DNA of 64,000 bases. Source: CBDCEG01 sp965215775. Lineage in GTDB: Bacteria > Pseudomonadota > Gammaproteobacteria > Cardiobacteriales > Ostreibacteriaceae. Position numbers and translations under genes: made by a program. Below are positions 1-9,120 of the stretch, piece after piece; within the stretch, counting starts at the first letter, position 1, and each line of letters begins with the position of its first letter. The notes beneath the pieces are model-generated. The model did not search any database. It was not told the origin of the DNA and worked only from the letters and a program-made list of their open reading frames with translations. The DNA lies in NCBI GenBank assembly GCA_965215775.1, contig CBDCEG010000016.1, positions 1 to 64,000 of the forward strand. The letters run 5' to 3'.

Positions 1-154
1 AGAATTTATCCCCAAAGGCACTGATTTTAATAATGTTTCTGATGAAGACCTTGCTTATTTTGTAGAACTTATTAATAATAGACCACGAAAACGACTAGGA
101 TTTAAAACCCCAAATGAAGTCTTTCAAGCTGAACTTGAAAAGTTGCACTTGTAG
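1..154 (+). CDS. IS30-family transposase, C-terminal fragment (window edge)
   Basis: This is the last 50 codons of a DDE transposase, entering mid-codon at the window edge and ending with TAG at 152-154. The reading frame starts with residues EFIPKGTDFNN, which lie just after the catalytic Glu of the complete copy at 51355-52317. The encoded residues are identical to that copy. The gene is cut by the window boundary, so whether it is intact cannot be judged here. Confidence 0.93.
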   Translation, partial: EFIPKGTDFNNVSDEDLAYFVELINNRPRKRLGFKTPNEVFQAELEKLHL

Positions 155-166
155 GTAGAATCTAGC
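1..166 (+). mobile_element. IS30-family element, right end only
   Basis: The first 166 bases match, base for base, the last 166 bases of the complete IS30-family element at 51261-52329. They hold the end of the transposase gene and the right inverted repeat ending CTAGC. The left part lies outside the window. Host DNA resumes at 167, inside a DUF2207 gene that the element has cut. Identity to the distant copy means recent transposition or gene conversion. Confidence 0.95.
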
Positions 167-777
167 TTTATTTGGTTTGAGGTAATCCAATTTGAATTTG
201 ATTTGGTTGAACTATTGGAACTATTACTTGTTTGTGTTTTTATTTCAGTGTTGTCTTTATTGAGTGGCTTTGGCAAAAAAATACTTACAGAAATATTTGA
301 AATTGGAATTTGCCTGCTATCATCAATAAAGTCAAATTTTATAACATCAAATCGTTCATAATCAGTTACTTTATAATACATAACTGCTCTCTTAACTTCA
401 TATATAACTGTAAGCTGATGAATTCCTGTTAGAGCCTCTGACCCTTCTATTTCTAGAATTATATCTTTAGTTTCAGATATTGATTTTGTCCATTTAGCTT
501 TTTTTGTATCAAGATAAATATCAAAGTCTTGAAACCTAAAATCCATTTGATTACTTACTTGATAAAAGGTTTTAATTTTGCGTTGAATTGAATATTCTTT
601 TGTATTGCCAAAATCATAAACTATTGTTTCAACCACAAGCAAATCACCACTTTTTTTAACATCAATATCTGTGTGATGCTTGGTTATTTCAGCCGTCCAA
701 GTGAAGCCAGCAAAAGAAATTAGCATTGTAAATATTACAAAAGACAGTATTTTTTTAAATATTTTTCCACTTTCCAT
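167..777 (-). pseudogene. DUF2207 protein, N-terminal part, truncated by IS30
   Basis: An open frame starts at 777 with a signal peptide or membrane segment (residues about 8-29) and a beta-rich domain. This domain matches the N-terminal half of the neighbouring DUF2207 protein (806-2629): both have DIDVKKSGDL / DIEVKQSGKL, YDFGN / YNFGN and ISVSIFLPKPL / ISVNIFLPKSL. After codon 203 the frame runs into the IS30 end and stops inside it at 124-126, adding about 13 IS-encoded residues. The C-terminal membrane part expected for the family is missing, either lost or beyond the element outside the window. It is a disrupted tandem paralogue, probably without full function. Confidence 0.85.
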
Positions 778-805
778 TATTTTTTATATTTGTTATTTAG
801 TGAAA

Positions 806-2629
806 TTACCACGAACCACCGCCTCCACCACCGCCTCCGCCACCAGAGAAACCTCCACCGCTAGAAGAATTGCTGGATGAGCTAGAAGAGTCTCTTGAAT
901 TACTTGAACTGTTTAAACTTTCTCTATATTCGGTTCTTGGGGTCATCATAGTATGTAAATTAACTGCCAATGAACTAATATCATCTCTATTTGTGTACCA
1001 TTCTGATTTCACATTCATTAATTCAAAAAAATCACACCAAAAACTAACTTGATTAAAAAGGATTGAATAAGGTAATAGTTTTTCAAGGTATAAAGGGTCT
1101 TTTCTTAAAAGAACCTCTATTTCATCTTTTTTTACCTTTCTTATAAACTCATCTAACCCAAGTAGATGCCTATGTATGTCAACTCCTTTGTCAATATAGG
1201 TTGGTATAATTGATACAATATAGTCATATAAAGAAATTGTAATAAGCGTGCCAACTAAAGGAGATACTAGAATGAAACTTGTGGAATAAAAAGAATATAT
1301 AATAATAAAAATAGTGACTAAAATAGCAGCAATATACCTAAAGATAAAACATATTATAACTATACTAATACTACTAAGCATGAAAATAAGAATTAGGTAA
1401 ATTAACTGGTAAGTTTGCATAGAAATAGCAAAATATAAAATTGAAAATACCATTATTAATATATTTCTTATTTTTTTTAAGCTATTAATGGTAGTTTCAT
1501 TATTGCTTTTGTAAGTGAAATCAAACCAAAATGATAGCCTAGACTTTATTAATTTAATTTTACTAATAAAAGAATTAATAGGCTCAGATGAAAGTTCAAA
1601 TATATTATCTTTTTCAAAGAGAATTTTCTCAAGTATTAGCCGTTGATTTTCTGTCAACCCGTTCATCTCTTTATTAGTTTTTTTTAGTATAACTTTACCA
1701 TCTACCTTTTCTATTTTTATATATTTTAGATAGCTTAATTCCAATATAGCCGCATTAAAAACCACACTATCACTACTATTTTCAAGAAACAGATTAGATT
1801 GTAAAATACTAAAATTTTCAGGAGGGTAATATTGAACAACTATTGGTTTTGATTTGATTAAAAGAGTATATTTCTTATAAGCTGGAAAAAATGAAATAGC
1901 GCATAAAGCTAAAATCATTAAAATTACAATAATTTCTAAAGGAATATTAAGCTTAAAATCTGCAAGACCTGTTTGATCTAAAGTTTTCTTTGGGTAAGCT
2001 AAATTAAAAGTAGCTGATCTTCTTGTTTGTAAATAAGGCACTGTAATATAAATATGTCTTTTATTGACCCACTTAACTACTGCAGCAGTTGTTGTTGATT
2101 TATACCTACCTGTATATGTTCTTATATTTGCATTATCTTTTGAAAGTGATTTTGGTAAAAATATATTTACAGAAATATTATTAATTGGAACTCTCCATTT
2201 ATCACCTGTGAAATTCCATCTTATAGCATCTGTTCCTTTTATTGCTTTATTTGGCAAAACTCCTTTATTTACAATATATGAAATGATGTATCTATGAGAT
2301 CCAGATATAAGTATATTCTCAGAGCCAATTTTAATTCCAAGTATTTCCTTTATTTTTGATATTTTATAATTAACACTTCTATTATCCATTGAAACTGAAA
2401 AATCTTGAAATCCTAAGTTCTTTGAGTATAGGCGATTTAAACTATATTTAATTGGTATTTCACGGAATATACCGTGCCTTTTTTGATTACCAAAATTATA
2501 ATCTATGGTTTCCGTAATATGAAGCTTACCACTTTGTTTAACTTCAATATCAATATTGTAAGCATCTATTTTTTCAGCATTTACAAAAAATGACAATACT
2601 AAAAAAATAAAACTAAAGAGTATTTTCAT
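806..2629 (-). CDS. DUF2207 family predicted membrane protein
   Basis: This is a 607-residue protein with an N-terminal signal peptide (about residues 1-18) and an extracytoplasmic beta-rich DUF2207 domain (about 20-215). One membrane segment follows near 230-250, then a cytoplasmic stretch, a hydrophobic cluster near 390-475, and a C-terminal tail rich in Ser, Asn and Gly ending in a run of Gly and SW. That Gly-rich tail is typical of the family. The molecular function of DUF2207 proteins is unknown. LemA-family genes often lie beside them, and here a frameshifted lemA is immediately upstream on the same strand, so the two probably form one transcript. A truncated paralogue follows downstream. 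Confidence 0.9.
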   Translation of the reverse strand: MKILFSFIFLVLSFFVNAEKIDAYNIDIEVKQSGKLHITETIDYNFGNQKRHGIFREIPIKYSLNRLYSKNLGFQDFSVSMDNRSVNYKISKIKEILGIKIGSENILISGSHRYIISYIVNKGVLPNKAIKGTDAIRWNFTGDKWRVPINNISVNIFLPKSLSKDNANIRTYTGRYKSTTTAAVVKWVNKRHIYITVPYLQTRRSATFNLAYPKKTLDQTGLADFKLNIPLEIIVILMILALCAISFFPAYKKYTLLIKSKPIVVQYYPPENFSILQSNLFLENSSDSVVFNAAILELSYLKYIKIEKVDGKVILKKTNKEMNGLTENQRLILEKILFEKDNIFELSSEPINSFISKIKLIKSRLSFWFDFTYKSNNETTINSLKKIRNILIMVFSILYFAISMQTYQLIYLILIFMLSSISIVIICFIFRYIAAILVTIFIIIYSFYSTSFILVSPLVGTLITISLYDYIVSIIPTYIDKGVDIHRHLLGLDEFIRKVKKDEIEVLLRKDPLYLEKLLPYSILFNQVSFWCDFFELMNVKSEWYTNRDDISSLAVNLHTMMTPRTEYRESLNSSSNSRDSSSSSSNSSSGGGFSGGGGGGGGGGSW

Positions 2630-2651
2630 AATAATTTCACATAAATTTATT

Positions 2652-3219
2652 CTAAAGGTTGATTTTAGGCATTTCTTTTATTTGCTCGATATTACTTTCA
2701 TCAATTTTGAAATATTGTTTTTTCTTAAAGCTAAATTTATTTGCAATTATGACATCAGGAAAAGACTTCAACATAGCATTGTAATCACGAACAACTGCAT
2801 TATAGTATCGTCGTGCATTTTGAATATCTTCTTCTATATTTGCCAATTCATCTTGAAGCTTTGCAAAAGTTTGGTTGGCTTTTAAATCAGGATAAGCTTC
2901 AGCCAAGGCAAATAATTTACCTAAGGCACTTGATAAAATATTTGTTGCTTTGGCAGTTTCTTCTAACCCTCCAGTGTCAATCGCTTGCTGTCTTGCTTTG
3001 ATGACTTTTTCAAGCGTGCTGCTTTCGTAGTCTTTATATCCTTTAACTGTGTCAACTAGAGCTGGAATAAGGTTATATCTTCCTTCGCTTTAACTGAACA
3101 TCAATATCTGACCAAGAGCCTTCTATTCGTGCGTCCAAAGATACAAATTTGTTGTAAATTGTTACAAGATATATGGATAATAAAATGATTATTGCTAACA
3201 GTATGATAAGAAAAGTCAT
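2652..3219 (-). pseudogene. lemA: LemA family protein gene with a frameshift
   Basis: Reading from the ATG at 3217-3219 (preceded by an AAGGTG ribosome binding site) gives a membrane segment and then the LemA signature ending VQLKRRK, where an in-frame TAA stops it after 48 codons. Skipping one base near 3076-3086 restores RYNLIPALVDTVKGY and then an uninterrupted frame to 2652 through the LemA core ARRYYNAVVRDYNAM. The restored product would be 188 residues, the usual family length. LemA proteins are membrane-anchored helical proteins of unclear function, commonly encoded beside DUF2207 genes as here. The shift could be a true inactivating mutation or a sequencing error; I see no slippery heptamer that would argue for programmed shifting. 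Confidence 0.85.
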
Positions 3220-3284
3220 AATTACACCTTCATTAATTTTTAAGTTATTAGAAATATCTATTATAACATATTATTGATATTAAA

Positions 3285-3318
3285 TAAAAAAGGTAACTTT
3301 TACAAGCTACCTTTTTAA
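3285..3318 (-). terminator. Rho-independent terminator of proS
   Basis: A 9-bp stem (3287-3295 with 3308-3316; arms AAAAAGGTA and TACCTTTTT) lies 30 bases past the proS stop. It has a T-run on the minus-strand side and A's on the other side, so it may act both ways. Confidence 0.75.
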
Positions 3319-3346
3319 TAATTAAAGCTATTTGAATATAGTTAAT

Positions 3347-5074
3347 TTACAACTTATTTAAATGATTTGATAAGTTATTTAAAATAAAAGAATTTATATT
3401 ATCAACACTAACCATTTCAGCATTTTCATTCTCACGGAACTTATATTCAACTTCAGAATTCTCTAAAGTTTTATTCCCAAGAACTATTCTGTGTGGAATT
3501 CCAAGTAAATCAAGCTCAGAAAACATAACGCCAGGGCGTAAGCCTCTGTTATCCAAAGCAACATCAATACCTTTATCCGTTAAAAATTTATAAATATCAT
3601 CAGCAACTTTTGTAACCTGTTCAGATTTTCCATAACCAATTGGAGCAATAACAACTTCAAAAGGAGCTATAGAAATTGGCCAAATTATACCATTCGCATC
3701 ATTGTTTTGCTCAATTGCAGCAGCAACAACTCTAGTAATTCCAATTCCATAACAACCCATCTCAGGAGTAATTGCTTTACCTTGGTTATTTAAAACATTC
3801 ATCTTCATTGCTTGTGAATATTTTGTTCCAAGCTGAAAAATATGCCCAACTTCAATTCCTTTTTTGATAATGATGTTGCCATTTCCATCTGGACTTTTAT
3901 CACCTTGCTCTATATTCCTAAGGTCATAAACTTCTAAATTTTCCCCTACATCACGGCTCCAATTCACTCCAGTGAAGTGATAATCATCTTTATTTGCACC
4001 ACAAACTATTGATTGCTCAACAAAACAAGCTCGGTCAATAATAACTCTGCCATTAAAACCAATAGGTCCGATAGAGCCAGTATTACAGCCAAGAGTTTCT
4101 TTTATTTTTTCTGGATCAGCCATTTTAAGAGGAGATAAAACTCCCTCTATTTTTTCGGTTTTTAATTCATTTAGACGATGATTTCCTCGTAAACAAATAC
4201 CAATTAACCCACCATCAGTTGCTTCAACAACTAATGTTTTTATTGAGCCTTTAATATCAACACTCAGAAAATTACAAACTGAATCTATTGTTTTACAGTT
4301 TGGAGTATGAATTTCAGTTAAATCTTGCTTGTTTGGAAAATTAACTAAGTCAGGAGTTAAACATTCAGCAAGTTCAACATTTGCAGCAAAATCACTTCCA
4401 TCTGAAAAAGCAATAAAATCTTCTCCAGTTTTAGCCAAAACATGAAATTCATGCGAAGCACTTCCACCAATGCTTCCACCATCCGCTTCAACTGGGCGGT
4501 AGTTTAAACCAATTCTAGTGAAAATAGCATTATAAGCATCATACATTTCTTGGTATGTTTGCTTAAGTGAGTCAATATCTGCATGAAAAGAATAAGCATC
4601 TTTCATCAAAAACTCACGCCCTCGCATTACTCCAAATCTTGGGCGAACTTCATCTCTGAATTTTTTTTGGATTTGATATAAAGTTAAAGGTAGTTGTTTG
4701 TAAGATTTTAAATTGCCACGAAGTAAGTCTGTAACAACTTCTTCATGTGTTGGTCCTAAGCAAAATTCATTATTATGCCTATCTTTAAATCTAAGTAACT
4801 CAGCACCATAATCTTGCCAACGACCAGACTCTTGCCATAAGCCAGATGGCTGAGCTGAAGGCATATCAACTTCTAAAGCACCAACTTTATTCATTTCTTG
4901 GCGAACAATTTCTTCAACTTTTTTGTAAACCTTAAGCCCCAAGGGCAACCAAGTATAAACACCAGATGCTACTTGCTTTATCATTCCAGCTCGTAACATA
5001 AGCTGATGACTAATTACTTCAGCATCAGCAGGGGTGTCTCTTAAAGTTGGAATGTAGTATTTTGAAAGTAACAT
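3347..5074 (-). CDS. proS: Prolyl-tRNA synthetase
   Basis: This class II aminoacyl-tRNA synthetase attaches proline to tRNA-Pro in the cytoplasm. The 575-residue length and the block between about residues 235 and 400 match the long bacterial form with an inserted editing (INS) domain. Motif 2 (FRDEVRPRFGVMRGREF) and motif 3 (GCYGIGITR) are clear, followed by the C-terminal anticodon-binding domain. The start at 5074 matches the family N-terminus (SKYYIPTLRDTP). The long form is usual in gamma- and betaproteobacteria, whereas many alphaproteobacteria have a short form, which helps place this organism. Confidence 0.98.
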   Translation of the reverse strand: MLLSKYYIPTLRDTPADAEVISHQLMLRAGMIKQVASGVYTWLPLGLKVYKKVEEIVRQEMNKVGALEVDMPSAQPSGLWQESGRWQDYGAELLRFKDRHNNEFCLGPTHEEVVTDLLRGNLKSYKQLPLTLYQIQKKFRDEVRPRFGVMRGREFLMKDAYSFHADIDSLKQTYQEMYDAYNAIFTRIGLNYRPVEADGGSIGGSASHEFHVLAKTGEDFIAFSDGSDFAANVELAECLTPDLVNFPNKQDLTEIHTPNCKTIDSVCNFLSVDIKGSIKTLVVEATDGGLIGICLRGNHRLNELKTEKIEGVLSPLKMADPEKIKETLGCNTGSIGPIGFNGRVIIDRACFVEQSIVCGANKDDYHFTGVNWSRDVGENLEVYDLRNIEQGDKSPDGNGNIIIKKGIEVGHIFQLGTKYSQAMKMNVLNNQGKAITPEMGCYGIGITRVVAAAIEQNNDANGIIWPISIAPFEVVIAPIGYGKSEQVTKVADDIYKFLTDKGIDVALDNRGLRPGVMFSELDLLGIPHRIVLGNKTLENSEVEYKFRENENAEMVSVDNINSFILNNLSNHLNKL

Positions 5075-5103
5075 TTTGTTTTAATTATGTGTTTTTTATG
5101 ATT

Positions 5104-5613
5104 TTATTTAGTTTCTGGTTCTATCAGTTTTGAAAGTGTATCTTTTTCACAATTTGACTTTACTGCAATAAGCATCTCTTTTTTTGTTTTTTCTATTTCT
5201 TCAGTCGTTAGTTTTTTCCCCAGGCTATTTTTCACATTACCTTTTTTAAGAGCTTTTAAGTTATTCTTTGCAAGCTTACAATTTTTTTTATATTGCTCTT
5301 CATCAAGTGCTTTTTGTTCTACTTTTGTTAGAGTTTTTTCCTCTTTTACTTCTAATTTTACTGGACTGTCGATATTAGGATTTACCTCTACTTTAATTGG
5401 TGTAGTTGTTTGTTTTGGCAATTCTTTTTCTATAACTATACCTCGTCCATCTAGTTCAATATAATCAGTAACTCCTGCTGGTAAAATATTGCTGTATTTT
5501 ATACCTCCATTTTCTACCCATTTATATGTTATTTTTATGGCCTCAGTACTGTGTGATGTGGTTATCATTCCTAATAAAAACGATAAGATAATTATTTTTT
5601 TATTGTTTTTCAT
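5104..5613 (-). CDS. Exported protein with DUF4124-like N-terminal segment
   Basis: I start this gene at the ATG at 5611-5613, not at an earlier in-frame ATG at 5658. The later ATG has an AGGAG ribosome binding site 7 bases upstream and begins directly with a signal peptide (KNNKKIIILSFLLGMITTSHS). The mature region opens with YKWVENGGIKYSNILP, which resembles the DUF4124 motif of periplasmic proteins. A Pro/Lys/Glu-rich linker and a Lys-rich helical C-terminus with two Cys residues follow. The function is unknown. It lies 29 bases upstream of proS on the same strand and may share its transcript. Confidence 0.75.
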   Translation of the reverse strand: MKNNKKIIILSFLLGMITTSHSTEAIKITYKWVENGGIKYSNILPAGVTDYIELDGRGIVIEKELPKQTTTPIKVEVNPNIDSPVKLEVKEEKTLTKVEQKALDEEQYKKNCKLAKNNLKALKKGNVKNSLGKKLTTEEIEKTKKEMLIAVKSNCEKDTLSKLIEPETK

Positions 5614-5721
5614 ATAAAACTCCTTAGTTTGTTTAAAATATTTGTACTTAAATCGCAAATTATAACAAAAAAAAATATTATTATGCTACTTTTCAATGAA
5701 AACATAATATAAGTATAATTT

Positions 5722-7353
5722 TTAGCTTTCTAGGTTATCATCCGCTACTTTATAAGTTGGATCAGTTAATGCGTCAATATCAATGCAGCCCTTAGCTTTG
5801 GTTAGTAATAAAACACATTCTTTGCTTAAATGTCTAATATGTAATTCCTTACCTTGTTTTGCATATCTTGTCGCAATTGAGTCAATAGTTTCTATTCCTG
5901 AATGATCTGCAACTCGTGATTCGGCAAAGTCTATAACAACTTTATCAGGGTCATTTACTGGATTGAATTTACTAGCAAAATACTTTGCAGAACCAAAAAA
6001 TAGAGGACCTTTCGGCTTATATATTTTAGTTTTTTTATCCTCAGAATATTCTATTTGAAAAGCCATTTCTTTAGCATGCTTCCAGGCAAATATTAGAGCA
6101 GAAACAATAACCCCAACAATAACTGCGATAGCTAAATCAAATATAACAGTTACCGCTGTAACTAAGATTGTCACAAAAATATCAGAGAAAGGAACTCGCC
6201 CAAATAATTTCAAACTAGCCCATTCAAATGTTCCAATAACAACCATAAACATAACTCCAATTAGAACTGCAATTGGAATTTGCTCAATCAAAGGAGCCGC
6301 AAAAAGTATAAAGATTGCTAAAAATATTGCAGCGGAAATTCCTGAAACTCTAGTTCTTCCTCCAGAGTTTATATTTATCATAGATTGCCCAATCATTGCA
6401 CAACCTCCCATTCCACCAAAGAATCCAGTAACAACATTAGCAACCCCTTGCCCAACACATTCACGATTGCTTTTACCTCTAGTTTCTGTAACTTCATCAA
6501 TTAGCGTAAGTGTAAGCAATGATTCTATTAGACCAATAGCAGCCAATATAAAAGCATAAGGAACGATTAGCATAAATACTTCAATATTAAAACCAATTGC
6601 AGGAATTGCAAATTTAGGCAAACCAGCAGCCATTGTTGCATCAGCATTACCAGTCATATTAACCAAAATATCTTTTACATTATTAGTCGGCAAGTTAAAA
6701 ACTATTACAATAACTGAAAGTATAATTATTGCCGCAAGTGTTGATGGAATTTTTCTTAGTAATTTTATTTTAGGTAAAAAGTGAATTATTATCATTGTTG
6801 CGATAACTATTGCTATCATAACCCAAAGCATTTTTCCTTGCATCCAAACAGAATCTCCAGCAGCATTTTTTACTTTGAATTGTTCTAGCTGTGCCATACC
6901 AATAACTATTGCCAAACCATTTACAAAGCCTAACATAACTGGGTGTGGAACCATTCTAATAAATTTCCCCAGTTTTAAAACTCCTGCTGCGATTTGGATT
7001 AGCCCCATAAGAACTACGGTTGCAAAAAGGGCTTGCAAACCAAAGTTAGAAACAGGGTTCTCAAATGTTAAGCCCAAAGCATTTCCTTTGGAAACCAAAT
7101 GAATCATAACAACTGCCAATGCCCCAGTTGCCCCAGAAATCATACCTGGTCGCCCACCAATAATAGCGGTTATAAACCCAACAATACAAGCAGCATAAAG
7201 CCCAACAATTGGTGGAACATGTGCGGCAATTGCAAATGCAATAGCTTCTGGAACCAATGCCAAAGCTACAGTAAGACCTGATAAAATATCAACTCTCATA
7301 GGAATTAATTTATTTTTGTAAATATTTTTATTGTTGTATATTAGTTTAAACAT
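5722..7353 (-). CDS. SulP family anion transporter with STAS domain
   Basis: This 543-residue inner-membrane protein has the SulP transporter core (about residues 15-420; signature region VDILSGLTVALALVPEAIAF near the start and GQGVANVVTGFFGGMGGCAM in the middle). A C-terminal STAS domain follows (about 435-530). SulP members carry sulfate, bicarbonate or other anions; the sequence alone does not fix the substrate. It is divergent from the SPFH gene at 7542, with about 190 bases of spacer between them. No strong ribosome binding site precedes the ATG at 7353. Confidence 0.92.
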   Translation of the reverse strand: MFKLIYNNKNIYKNKLIPMRVDILSGLTVALALVPEAIAFAIAAHVPPIVGLYAACIVGFITAIIGGRPGMISGATGALAVVMIHLVSKGNALGLTFENPVSNFGLQALFATVVLMGLIQIAAGVLKLGKFIRMVPHPVMLGFVNGLAIVIGMAQLEQFKVKNAAGDSVWMQGKMLWVMIAIVIATMIIIHFLPKIKLLRKIPSTLAAIIILSVIVIVFNLPTNNVKDILVNMTGNADATMAAGLPKFAIPAIGFNIEVFMLIVPYAFILAAIGLIESLLTLTLIDEVTETRGKSNRECVGQGVANVVTGFFGGMGGCAMIGQSMININSGGRTRVSGISAAIFLAIFILFAAPLIEQIPIAVLIGVMFMVVIGTFEWASLKLFGRVPFSDIFVTILVTAVTVIFDLAIAVIVGVIVSALIFAWKHAKEMAFQIEYSEDKKTKIYKPKGPLFFGSAKYFASKFNPVNDPDKVVIDFAESRVADHSGIETIDSIATRYAKQGKELHIRHLSKECVLLLTKAKGCIDIDALTDPTYKVADDNLES

Positions 7354-7541
7354 TTTAAGTATTTTTGGGTTTTATTGGTTATTAAAGAAAGTTATAACTT
7401 GCTTTAAAAGAGGCTCTATTGAGACAATCTGATAATTATATCTAGTTTGATTTTTTTTTATATCTATTTATTATAAATAATACCTATTATCATCTTGTAT
7501 GATAATTTTCTTTTTTTAATTATAGTTTGTGAGGTTTACTT

Positions 7542-8075
7542 ATGTCTATGGACAATTTTTATATTCTAGGTGAGATAAATAGCTCATCTTTCGTAATAAC
7601 AATTACATTTATAGCAATAATTTTTTCTATTTTAAAAAAGTCTATTTGTATCGTGCCAAAAGGTTATGAATATATTATTGAAAAGTTTGGTGAATATAGT
7701 AAAACTTTAAAACCAGGCTTATCCTTAATCACTCCTCTTATTTGTAATGTAAGAAAAAAAGTAAATATGCAAAAACAAGTTTTAGATATTCCCTCACAAG
7801 AAGCTATTACTAAGGATAAAAGAGTAGTTACTGTGAATGGCATTGCTTTTTATCAAGTTTTTGATGCGAAAAACTCTGCTTATGAGGTTAATAATCATGA
7901 ATATGGACTTTTACGTTTACTGCTAACTAATATTAGAACCGATATTAGTTTAGTAAATTTCTCAGATTTATATCAAGATGAAGAAATAGAAAGGCAAATA
8001 TTACGAAGTATTAAAAAAGAAACAAACAAGTGGGGTGTGAATGTTTTAAATTTAAAGATTGATATTGTAATTTAA
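7542..8075 (+). CDS. Truncated SPFH/stomatin-like protein
   Basis: This 177-residue protein has an N-terminal membrane segment and most of an SPFH (band 7) domain. It is a clear paralogue of the next gene: both share VPKGYEYI/VPQGYEYI, KTLKPGLSLITP/KTLRPGLSLIVP and the SQEAITKD/SQEVITKD region. It stops just after the SPFH domain and lacks the coiled-coil, oligomerising C-terminal third. The ribosome binding site GTGAGG before the ATG is good, so it may still be translated. It is probably a decaying tandem duplicate, or a short membrane-bound partner of the full protein. Confidence 0.8.
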   Translation: MSMDNFYILGEINSSSFVITITFIAIIFSILKKSICIVPKGYEYIIEKFGEYSKTLKPGLSLITPLICNVRKKVNMQKQVLDIPSQEAITKDKRVVTVNGIAFYQVFDAKNSAYEVNNHEYGLLRLLLTNIRTDISLVNFSDLYQDEEIERQILRSIKKETNKWGVNVLNLKIDIVI

Positions 8076-8132
8076 ACTAAGACTGAAATTTATATTAATT
8101 TTTATAGATTTATTTTTCTAACTAATAATGCG

Positions 8133-8141
8133 TGTTATAAT
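8133..8141 (+). promoter_or_regulatory. Extended -10 promoter for the SPFH/nfeD operon
   Basis: TGTTATAAT fits an extended -10 element (TGn plus TATAAT), about 36 bases before the ATG at 8177. No convincing -35 box is seen, which is common for extended -10 promoters. Confidence 0.5.
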
Positions 8142-8176
8142 ATAACTTTATTAATTAATATTTAAAGAGGTTGTTT

Positions 8177-9115
8177 ATGTTTATTGATGGTATTCCTATG
8201 GGAACTATTGTTGTTGTTATTTTAGTTATTTTAGTTTTAGTTACTCTTTCAAAAGGAATTTATATGGTTCCTCAAGGTTATGAGTATATTGTTGAAAGGT
8301 TTGGTAAGTATAATAAAACTTTAAGACCTGGTTTATCTTTAATTGTTCCTTTTATTTATAATGTAAGAGAAAAAGTTAATATGAAGGAAACTGTTCTTGA
8401 TATTCATTCACAAGAAGTTATTACTAAAGATAATGCAATAGTTACTGCAAACGGTGTTGTTTTCTATCAGGTTGTTGATGCTTCAAGTTCTATTTATGAA
8501 GTTAATAATTTAGAATTTGCAGTTTTGAACTTAACGCTAACTAATATTAGAACAGTTATGGGTTCAATGGATTTAGATGAGCTTTTGTCAAAAAGAGATC
8601 AGATAAATGCACAACTTTTAACAGTTGTTGATGAGGCCACTGCTCCTTGGGGAATAAAAGTTACAAGAATTGAGCTAAAAGATATTGATCCACCAAGAGA
8701 TATAGCAGACGCAATGGCAAGACAGATGAAAGCTGAGCGTGAAAAAAGAGCAAATATATTAGATGCAGAAGGTTTTCGCCAAGCTGAAATTCTAAAAGCA
8801 GAAGGGGAAAAAAGATCTTCTATTCTTGCAGCAGAAGGAGAAAAAGAAGCATCATTTAGACAAGCAGAAGCTAGAGAAAGATTGGCTGAAGCTGAAGCAA
8901 ATGCTACAAAAATGCTTTCTGAGTCAATAGAAGCTGGAAGCTCACAAGCTATTAATTACTTTATTGCTCAAAAATATGTTGAATCTTTATCAAAATTTGC
9001 AGACTCTGATAATCAAAAAACACTTATTTTACCAATGGAGTTAACTAATGTTATGGGATCAATCGCTGGAATTACAGAGATTGCAAAAGGAGCATTTGGT
9101 GGTGGTAAAGGGTAA
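8177..9115 (+). CDS. SPFH domain protein, QmcA/stomatin-like
   Basis: I start this gene at the ATG at 8177, with AGAGG 6 bases upstream; a TTG two codons earlier is less likely. It has one N-terminal membrane segment (residues about 8-28) and an SPFH domain (about 30-200; VPQGYEYIVERFGKY, ITKDNAIVTANGVVFYQV). A long Glu/Ala-rich coiled coil with repeated ILxAEGE units follows (about 185-265), then a hydrophobic tail. QmcA-type proteins form large membrane-bound oligomers that organise membrane microdomains. The nfeD-like partner lies 5 bases downstream, the usual pairing for this family. Confidence 0.92.
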   Translation: MFIDGIPMGTIVVVILVILVLVTLSKGIYMVPQGYEYIVERFGKYNKTLRPGLSLIVPFIYNVREKVNMKETVLDIHSQEVITKDNAIVTANGVVFYQVVDASSSIYEVNNLEFAVLNLTLTNIRTVMGSMDLDELLSKRDQINAQLLTVVDEATAPWGIKVTRIELKDIDPPRDIADAMARQMKAEREKRANILDAEGFRQAEILKAEGEKRSSILAAEGEKEASFRQAEARERLAEAEANATKMLSESIEAGSSQAINYFIAQKYVESLSKFADSDNQKTLILPMELTNVMGSIAGITEIAKGAFGGGKG

Positions 9116-9120
9116 TTTAT

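Noticed and set aside
680..880. Open frame of 66 codons on the plus strand
   Set aside because: It lies antisense over the DUF2207 genes and has no ribosome binding site; it arises from the Gly/Ser-rich codons of the real gene.
7480..7510. Small inverted repeat TATCAT...ATGATA upstream of the SPFH gene, considered as an operator
   Set aside because: Six-base arms in such AT-rich DNA are expected by chance.
8076..8176. Possible remains of the missing third of the truncated SPFH gene
   Set aside because: None of the three frames shows the AEGE-type coiled-coil residues; the stretch looks like ordinary spacer with a promoter.
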